Shown piece by piece: positions 1 through 6,200 of a stretch of 13,964 nt of DNA (positions are counted from its first letter, which is position 1; each line of letters starts with the position of its first letter). This DNA comes from Limnoraphis robusta CS-951. Lineage in GTDB: Bacteria > Cyanobacteriota > Cyanobacteriia > Cyanobacteriales > Microcoleaceae. The notes under the pieces were generated by a model. That model did not search any database. It was not told the origin of the DNA and saw only the letters and a program-made list of their open reading frames with translations. A program made the translations under genes and the position numbers. Location: assembly GCF_000972705.2 (NCBI RefSeq), contig NZ_LATL02000145.1:1-13964 (forward strand), read 5' to 3'.

Positions 1-46
1 GGAGAGGTTCTAAGCAAATGTTTATCGACTTTGAAACAGCCCTGGG
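1..46 (-). repeat. Outer end of a MITE-like element, cut by the window edge
   Basis: The reverse complement of this stretch matches 8693-8738 almost base for base: it starts CCAGGGCTGTTTC and continues GTCGATAAACATTTGCTTAG, differing only by a small mismatch/indel patch in between. It is therefore the outer end of a second copy of the element at 8693-8973, in opposite orientation, with its interior running off the left edge of the window. No coding potential is seen here. Confidence 0.8.
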
Positions 47-60
47 GGTGGGGCGGTTTA
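45..60 (+). repeat. Fragment of the GGGGCGGG hairpin repeat family
   Basis: GGGGTGGGGCGGTTTA matches GGGGTGGGGCGGGTTTA at 11958-11974 except for one missing G. It looks like the left arm of the second repeat family in this window, abutting the element end at 1-46. At 16 bases it could be coincidence. Confidence 0.35.
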
Positions 61-92
61 AACAGTGAACAGTGAACAGTGAACAGTGAACA
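61..92 (+). repeat. Heptanucleotide tandem repeat (AACAGTG)4 plus AACA
   Basis: Four perfect head-to-tail copies of AACAGTG fill 61-88, followed by a partial copy AACA. Seven-base short tandem repeats of this kind (STRR) are common between genes in filamentous cyanobacteria. The array lies downstream of the last gene of the hps cluster. Copy number is likely to vary between strains by replication slippage. Confidence 0.85.
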
Positions 93-152
93 AGTACCGT
101 GCAGGTTACAAGCGATTGCTGAAAACACTGAGAATTGATAACTGTGTAGAAT

Positions 153-833
153 TTAATAGCAAAATCGATCCGTTCCTGGCTCTTTTCTGGGCTGTTCTTG
201 TCCGGTACGAACTACTCCAATTAAAGTCGAAATAATCACACAACGTTTTGACTTTTCTAAGTTTTTGTGTTTGAGTCCTAAGCGTCCTTTTGCTTGTATA
301 GAAGTTTGGGTACATTCATTACTGGGATTATAAACTGGACAGCCTTTATAGTTGAATAATGCGCGATAATAATTCGTGTCAGCAGTTGTAACTTGGTTTG
401 TCGCTGGGTTAATTTTGCGGAGGGTTGTTTCATCTTGTCCTTTATCAACTTCAACACCGCGAGGAAGCGTTTCCCAAGCTGCATCAGAAATATTAGCGGG
501 TAAAATATTCGGTTGATGAACGGTTAGTTGAATTCTACCATTTTCTTCTCGAAACGTGGCTTGAACAGAGGTTTTCTGACGTCTGGCTTCACTTTGAGCG
601 CTTCGCATCGCCCAATACACTCGGGTTGCACCTGTACGCAGTTGTTGACGACTAATGAAACCCATCCAAGCGGGAACAGCTATTCCAGCAAATATACTAA
701 TTAATCCAACAACTAATAGAATTTCAGTTATAGTATATCCAGTGGTATATCTAACTTTTGAACTTGAGGCGAGGGAGGTAAAAGGCTTACGAGAAATCTG
801 GCGATCGCATTTTAATCGCGTGTTTGGTTTCAT
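153..833 (-). CDS. GspH/FimT-type pseudopilin of the hps cluster
   Basis: This is a 226-residue prepilin-like protein. The leader is long and basic (residues 1-32). A cleavage/methylation site follows at G32|Y33 with Glu at mature position +5 (E37), then a hydrophobic helix at about 38-55 ending in the PAW motif of GspH/FimT pilins. The variable C-terminal part ends with an RCVIISTLIGVVRTG block and a Cys next to the last residue. Cys165, 174, 198 and 225 could form disulfides. By family it would be cleaved by PilD and placed as a minor pilin or pseudopilin in the inner membrane and periplasm. It is the last gene of the minus-strand cluster after hpsA-B-C, and about 27-30% of the protein is unusually charged C-terminal tail. 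The ATG at 833 is the only Met before the cleavage site; the ribosome-binding site is weak. Nostoc hpsD lies in a comparable place, but I cannot decide which of the two GspH-like genes corresponds to it. Confidence 0.85.
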   Translation of the reverse strand: MKPNTRLKCDRQISRKPFTSLASSSKVRYTTGYTITEILLVVGLISIFAGIAVPAWMGFISRQQLRTGATRVYWAMRSAQSEARRQKTSVQATFREENGRIQLTVHQPNILPANISDAAWETLPRGVEVDKGQDETTLRKINPATNQVTTADTNYYRALFNYKGCPVYNPSNECTQTSIQAKGRLGLKHKNLEKSKRCVIISTLIGVVRTGQEQPRKEPGTDRFCY

Positions 834-852
834 TGAGTTGCAGCCCTGATTC

Positions 853-874
853 AGAATTAAAAATGATTAATTCT
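853..874. other. Small AT-rich hairpin between pilin genes
   Basis: AGAATTAA at 853-860 and TTAATTCT at 867-874 are perfect inverted 8-base arms around a 6-base loop. It lies about 20-41 bases before the ATG of the 226-residue pilin and just after the pilin-tail remnant. Being AT-only apart from one G-C pair it is weak. It could be a minor RNA structure or chance. Confidence 0.3.
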
Positions 875-889
875 ATCTTACATCAACTC

Positions 890-1006
890 TTAATTAGCCG
901 GGCATCCGGTTTGATTATCATCACCCTCAGCAGTTATCATTGCACCTAATATTTTCACAACTTTTACACATTGTCTGAAGCCCATTATACCGCTTCCGAT
1001 TTTGCA
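890..1006 (-). pseudogene. In-frame second copy of a GspH-type pilin C-terminus
   Basis: Directly after the TAA of the 179-residue pilin (1007-1009), the same frame stays open for 38 codons to a TAA at 890-892. The translation contains RQCVKVVKILGAMITAEG, clearly related to the true tail QRCVIVETILGAMRTAEG of the neighbouring gene, and ends DDNQTGCPAN, again with a Cys near the end. The shared DNA core CATTGCACCTAA occurs at 938-949 and 1037-1048, exactly 99 bp apart. No N-terminal pilin helix is present. An ATG at 983-985 would allow only a 31-residue peptide and has no evident Shine-Dalgarno. I read this as the remnant of a third, tandemly duplicated pilin gene whose front part was lost. 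A C-terminal extension made by stop-codon readthrough is possible but less likely. Confidence 0.65.
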
Positions 1007-1546
1007 TTATTGGCAATCACTACCTTCAGCCGTTCTCATTGCACCTAAAATGGTTTCAACAATCACACATCGTTGACTTGATGAATTGGTACTTCCGGCT
1101 GGAGCAACTACAATTTTAAAGGGTACGTTTGTATTTTCAACTGCTCCTATATGATTAAAGGTAATTTGAGCTGCATCTGGAGAAAGAGTGATCATTTCCT
1201 CTTGAATTTCACCGCCTATATCTAACTTTTGTGGGTTTACGCCATTTAAAGTATATGTTGGTGGATCAACTGTAGGAGAATTGAAGTTGAAAGTAACTTC
1301 TACATTTTGCTTAGTTCGTTTCGCTTCTGCTTGTGCGCTTTGCAACGCCTGTGACACTTGATTATTAACGGCTCCTACTCTTTGACGGCTCACAAAAACA
1401 TCCCAAGCGGGAGCAGCGATCGCTGAAAAAATTCCAATCATCACAACGATAACCGCCAGTTCAATTAGAGAAAATCCTGACTCAGAGTGATGAATTTTTC
1501 TTAGGTTTTTATTTCTGAAACTCTCTCTTAAAAAATAAGTTTTCAT
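1007..1546 (-). CDS. GspH/FimT-type pseudopilin of the hps cluster
   Basis: This 179-residue protein has a basic leader (1-24), a prepilin cleavage site G24|F25 followed by SLIE (Glu29 = +5), and a hydrophobic helix at about 28-48 ending in PAWD, as in GspH/FimT minor pilins. The helix is followed by a Gln/Ala-rich amphipathic stretch (about 63-78) and a beta-rich C-terminal domain. Cys160 and Cys178 bracket the conserved tail and probably pair in the periplasm. It is expected to be processed by PilD and built into a type IV pilus-like or secretion pseudopilus. It lies 89 bp after hpsC, a larger gap than between hpsA, B and C, so it could have its own promoter, but none is clear. The start ATG at 1546 has only a poor ribosome-binding site. 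A related tail remnant follows in frame. It may be the equivalent of Nostoc hpsD, which I cannot confirm. Confidence 0.88.
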   Translation of the reverse strand: MKTYFLRESFRNKNLRKIHHSESGFSLIELAVIVVMIGIFSAIAAPAWDVFVSRQRVGAVNNQVSQALQSAQAEAKRTKQNVEVTFNFNSPTVDPPTYTLNGVNPQKLDIGGEIQEEMITLSPDAAQITFNHIGAVENTNVPFKIVVAPAGSTNSSSQRCVIVETILGAMRTAEGSDCQ

Positions 1547-1635
1547 GGCTCATTTTTGGATTCTAGTTTGAGTGAATACGGTTTATCTATGTTGGTCTAA
1601 ATTGAAACAGTTAGCTCAATCTAATCTAATTTCAA

Positions 1636-2631
1636 CTAATCCCCACCCAAGCGGCTGATTCCCTTAACAGTTGTGCTATATGTGGGAAAATAAGCTGTTT
1701 TGTCAGCATTGTAAACAATATCATTAGCATTGGTTTTAAACCGACGCAAAGCATTTCCTCTCAGAGAGATATAGGCTAAGTTTTGCTCGGTATCAACGCA
1801 AGCTAAAAAGCTGTTAGAGTTGGTCGTTAGAATCTCTGCGGTAGTTGAACTGAGTATATTTTGACAATTGGGTGCAGCCGGAACATTAGCCGTACTCTGA
1901 TCAATGTAATTGACTAATACTTCTGGAGTTTTAGTATAGGCTTCTGCCGTTTTAGTCCAGGTATTTGGAGCCTTTTTAAGATCATCGGGTGCTTCAAACC
2001 CCGCATCTCTTCGTTGGCTCTGTTGACACTCTGTTGAATTGGGTTCACACGTACCTCCGCTCCAGTCTACACCATCTTGAATTTGAAACCGAGCAATTCG
2101 AGAGGGACATTGAGCTGCGGCTGTACCTTGAGGCTGACACCAAGTATTGTCATTATTCCCTTCTATCAGGTAGTAAGCTACCAGAGACAATACAAAGGTA
2201 TCGTTACAGTCTCTATAATTATTATCAACACAGTCAACAGGTTGATTGGTGGATACCACAGGAAGGGCATCCTGAATCAATTGTCGTTTCCAAAAGACTA
2301 GGATGGGAGTTCCATTTGCGACAGTAGGAAGCTGATTAGCGATCGCCGTCACGCCTGTTTGATTGTAAATATGAATCGCCTGACTAACATCCTCAGTAAT
2401 ATAGTCCAATGCTGTTTTCATTTCTTGATCAGTCGTTGTTTTGACTTGTTCAACGCGATCGTCATTGAGAATACTAACCACAAATCCCATTAAAGGAGAT
2501 ATGATTAAAAATGTTAAAATTGCTCCAACCAATAACTCAATCATCGTGAACCCACTATCATTTTTAGTCGGTTCTGAATATTGCAAGTTAGAGTTTCTTT
2601 TTATAACCAAAAATCGGAGCAGGCTTTTCAT
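1636..2631 (-). CDS. hpsC: Hormogonium polysaccharide secretion pseudopilin HpsC
   Basis: This is a 331-residue prepilin-like protein. A 27-residue leader ends at G27|F28, and TMIE (Glu32 = +5) begins a hydrophobic helix at about 31-54. The large C-terminal domain has eight cysteines (134, 142, 165, 175, 195, 202, 256, 278), consistent with several disulfides outside the cytoplasm. Size and position, third after hpsA and a 203-residue pseudopilin, fit HpsC, a GspJ/PilW-like pseudopilin needed in Nostoc for secretion of hormogonium polysaccharide. The name rests on gene order and architecture rather than alignment. The ATG at 2631 is preceded by AAAAGGAAG about 8 bases upstream, a good ribosome-binding site. 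It lies 30 bp after hpsB in the same direction, so the two are very likely co-transcribed. Confidence 0.82.
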   Translation of the reverse strand: MKSLLRFLVIKRNSNLQYSEPTKNDSGFTMIELLVGAILTFLIISPLMGFVVSILNDDRVEQVKTTTDQEMKTALDYITEDVSQAIHIYNQTGVTAIANQLPTVANGTPILVFWKRQLIQDALPVVSTNQPVDCVDNNYRDCNDTFVLSLVAYYLIEGNNDNTWCQPQGTAAAQCPSRIARFQIQDGVDWSGGTCEPNSTECQQSQRRDAGFEAPDDLKKAPNTWTKTAEAYTKTPEVLVNYIDQSTANVPAAPNCQNILSSTTAEILTTNSNSFLACVDTEQNLAYISLRGNALRRFKTNANDIVYNADKTAYFPTYSTTVKGISRLGGD

Positions 2632-2661
2632 CGTAAATTCTTCCTTTTATCAGAATTGGGG

Positions 2662-3273
2662 TTATTGCAATCGTTGCTGAAGCGCTTCAAATCCTGCACC
2701 ATCGGGTAACACTTCTGTTGTCATTGTTGTTAAAGGCGCTTGAACATTGCCCAAAGCCGTTGTTATACTCGTTGTTTGTCTATCTGTACTAAGCGCCCCA
2801 ACTCCTGATGAAAAAGAATAAGCACGATAAACTCGAAGTCCTAGCGCATATCCGTTTGTAGCATCACCATTCAATATAATTGGTTGAACAACCATATCTG
2901 CTAAACTGTCGGTCTGACAGCCCGGATTTTCATCAAAGTTAACGCAAAATAACTGATTGTTATTGTTGCAATAACCATCTTCAGAAGTACAGTCTGCATT
3001 TAATTGATTAGCTTCGGGTGCATCTAATGAGGTATTACCCGGAAAATTAGCAACGGTTGGATTGGCTTTAAGAAAATCGAGGTAACTTCTGCCGGCTTGG
3101 GCGGCCAGTTCGATTCTTTTGGCTTGGGCGCGGGTTCCAACTGTCCAGGCGATCATCGGAGCAATGGCGCTCGCCAAGAAGGACACGATCAATATTGCGA
3201 TTAATCCTTCAATCAGGCTATAGCCGGACTCGCTAGAACGAGAATAACTCGATTGTTTTTTCAATGGCATCAT
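2662..3273 (-). CDS. hpsB: Hormogonium polysaccharide secretion pseudopilin HpsB
   Basis: This is a 203-residue prepilin-like protein. Its short basic leader ends at G17|Y18, SLIE follows (Glu22 = +5), and the hydrophobic helix spans about 22-45. A coiled segment (about 47-70) leads into a periplasmic domain with four cysteines (95, 102, 110, 119), probably two disulfides, set in an Asn/Asp-rich region. By position directly after hpsA, and by its PilV/GspI-like layout, it matches HpsB, one of the pseudopilins required for hormogonium polysaccharide secretion in Nostoc. Two Met codons stand at the start (3271-3273 and 3268-3270). A strong AGGAGG lies 7 bases before the first, which I take as the start. 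It follows the hpsA stop by 21 bp. The gene name is based on gene order and architecture, not on a database match. Confidence 0.82.
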   Translation of the reverse strand: MMPLKKQSSYSRSSESGYSLIEGLIAILIVSFLASAIAPMIAWTVGTRAQAKRIELAAQAGRSYLDFLKANPTVANFPGNTSLDAPEANQLNADCTSEDGYCNNNNQLFCVNFDENPGCQTDSLADMVVQPIILNGDATNGYALGLRVYRAYSFSSGVGALSTDRQTTSITTALGNVQAPLTTMTTEVLPDGAGFEALQQRLQ

Positions 3274-3280
3274 CTTGTTT

Positions 3281-3286
3281 TCCTCC
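3281..3286 (-). promoter_or_regulatory. Strong Shine-Dalgarno of hpsB
   Basis: On the minus strand AGGAGG stands 7 bases before the first ATG of hpsB and within the 21-bp gap after the hpsA stop. It is the best ribosome-binding site in the cluster and favours the first of the two adjacent Met codons. Confidence 0.8.
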
Positions 3287-3294
3287 TAGAACTC

Positions 3295-6200
3295 CTAACA
3301 TCCACGACGGGGTAAATATGAATTATTTACGGCGTTTGCACCTGCACCTTGGCCTGATGTATATCGCTTGGAACATAATAAGCTTTCTACCCAAGGATCA
3401 TCTCGATTAACTTCTCGGAAGTATTCATTGGGTTCGATACTCGAAGGTCGAACGGTGAACAGGTCAGTAAACAAGTCCGGTGGCTGAGATAGTAAACCCA
3501 CGTCGAAACCCCAAGCCCGGTTCGGTGCAATGAAGAAGGGAGTACGACCACCCGAGTTCCCGGTTCTGTAGGTTCGCCAGTTATTGTTACCGTATATTGT
3601 CGCTGGGTTGAGGTTATTAACGTTTCTCAAAGACTGATATGGTGCTGTAGCGTAGTTGCTACGACCGATCTGAATGAACGAACCCAGAATATTGGTTGTG
3701 TTTTTATTAGGATCAACTCCAAAGTTTTCGAGGAAACGAACCAAGTTTTGCAAACCTCCGTTAAACTCATTGGGTCGTGCGGGAGTATCACCCGTTGCCG
3801 CTACAAAGTTATAGGTTGTTGCATTCGCACTTCTGGGCAGCCACCAGGTATTTAGTTGAACGTTTTGACCGAGAGGGTAGTTGTTCTGAGGATTTTGTAT
3901 GTCAGTCGCGTGAATTTGCAGAACGGGTACTAACAGGGGTTGCTGAACGGTTGTACTGTATGTGCGTGAAGTATTGAGGTTAGCTGGGTCGTAATACCAG
4001 AGTGGGTTAACACTCCATCTCTTGTTATTACTTGCTGGATCACGAGTTTGAAACCATAAGCTATTAGCTGTTGTTGTAGGGCCTGTTGTGCCGCTATTAA
4101 AACCTGAACAGCTCTGATTACTATATCGAGTACCTGCTGAGTCACTATATGTACCACCTGCTGAGTCATAACAAGCAATACTACTGCCATTGATCCCCAA
4201 AGGAATAGGACTACTACTATCAAGTTCTAGCTCCTCACTACTGTTTCTTAAAAATGCTACACGACGAGGAAAACGTTGATATTCAGGTAGAGGAGGAACA
4301 GCAGTTGTACCAGACCCCTCAATATCACCAGGATAAGTGATACTTCCGATCAAACCAGATGCTGGGGTCGTACCTCCACTACCATCAATCACAAACCAAT
4401 CATTTGGCTGACAAGCAGAGACAGGCAACTTCAAGCACATCTCCATCACATATTCTGAAAATTGCACTCGACGCTGAACCGGAGTCACAAAGTTATTGAA
4501 GTAGGAACTGTTCGCCCGAAAAGTCGTATTGTTGCTACTGTTTTGGGTGCTGTAGCGTACATCAAGGTAACTTTCAGCGAAAGTACCATCCTCATCGGTG
4601 TCGAATAAAGCTCCACTACTTAAGCCATTCACGGCAAAATCGTTGTAAGCATTGAAGCCATTCAGTTCGCGGGCAGCTTTGGCTGTTACTTGTGTTTCTT
4701 GGACATTTGTATCGGTGGGATCGCCATTTCCATTTAAGTCAATGCCGTAGGTTGCTTCACTGAAAGGACCCCCGGAAATTGTATTATCTCCGTCCAAGTC
4801 ATAACCGAGAATAACGTAGTTCCCCACATTATTTCTCAGGTCAAAATCTCCTTCGTTGCGGAACCCGAACCGGAAACCTCGACTCAGATCGTTATCATCT
4901 CTGGTCAATAAACTAATCGAATCAGCAATGATAGTTGCAGAACGCCAAGCATCACCCCGGGTACAATTTGGTAGGCGGTTGTCATTGGGACGACAGGCAA
5001 ATTGATCATTAAGATTGGTTCGGTTATAAAAGGTTCCCTGCCAATTGTTCGCGTCTACTAATTGATTAAATTCCTCGACTCTCACGATCTGGGGATCTTG
5101 ACCAGGAAGCGGCACGCTTCTTCCTCGATGTAAGTTGAAATTGCCCCAAATGTAGGCGGGTGCATTGGTACCAAAAATCAAACCTTTCTCTTGCAGTACA
5201 TCATCTGTACTACGTGCGTCATCGTTATGACCGTCTCCATCTCCATCATTTCGAGCCAGTCCCTCTCCATTGATCAGCAAGATGCCATTAGGACGACGGC
5301 TCGGATCAATAATAAAGTCAGCAGCACTTTGCTTGAGAAACGAGGGATTACTTTGGTCAGGTAATGCGTCTTCACGAGAAGCGTAAAGAATACCGCTCAA
5401 GGGTAAAAGGTATTCTCCTCCAACGCTCGGCCCGCTCGTCACGGTTTGAGCGATCGAGGTATTTCTCAACAGATCCAGATCGATTTGGGTCGCCCGAACT
5501 TCCAGGGGATAGCGATCTTCGAGAGGATGACGGTAGTTTGTTGTTAGGTTTGGGCTATTGGAGCCAGTAGCAGCAGTACCGTCAGGGTTGACGAGAAGGC
5601 TAAATGTTTCATCAACATCAGTAGCAGGATCATTCTCATCTAGTGCCTTAACTTCTCTGGCATCCAAGAAGCTAATCTCGCTGATCGCCCCGTGAGGAAT
5701 TATAGAATTATCAGGCCTCATCGAGGTCAGCGTTACTTCTTCTGCTCGGGTAATGGCTAAAGCACATTTGGCAGAGTGAACCGCAGCTTGCTGTGAAAGG
5801 GTTCGAGTTCCGGTATTGTTGAGAGCCTCACGTAATAGGGGATTTGCTAAACGTCCATCGGGAAAAATATAGTTTGCTTGTCTCACCAAATCCGCATCAC
5901 TATCGCCGATCCCACGTGCAGGCGCCCAGGGATAAACGATACCATTGTTGGAGTGACCGAGAGGATCATCATTCCAGGTCCCGGTCAAGTTTAGACTACC
6001 GGAAGTTGCAGCATTCTTCGCAGTTAAAGCATTTGTGGGATCGTAGAAGCTGCTAACACAGGCGATCGGTTCTTGTTGAGTCAGTGTTGGGTCTGTTGTA
6101 TCTGGAGTTGTATTCTCGGTGTAGTGATAAACTGCCGTTGCCCGCATCCGCAGATCGCCCCTGGCATACTGAGCGTTACCGCTTGGTGCGGTTGTCGGTG

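Noticed and set aside
1989..2327. 112-codon plus-strand frame opposite hpsC
   Set aside because: It is antisense to a well-supported pseudopilin gene with a good ribosome-binding site and has no family signal of its own.
3930..4223. 97-codon frame inside hpsA, same strand
   Set aside because: It overlaps hpsA fully in another frame and its low-complexity Val/Gln-rich translation reflects the Thr/Ser-rich hpsA codons. It is a shadow frame.
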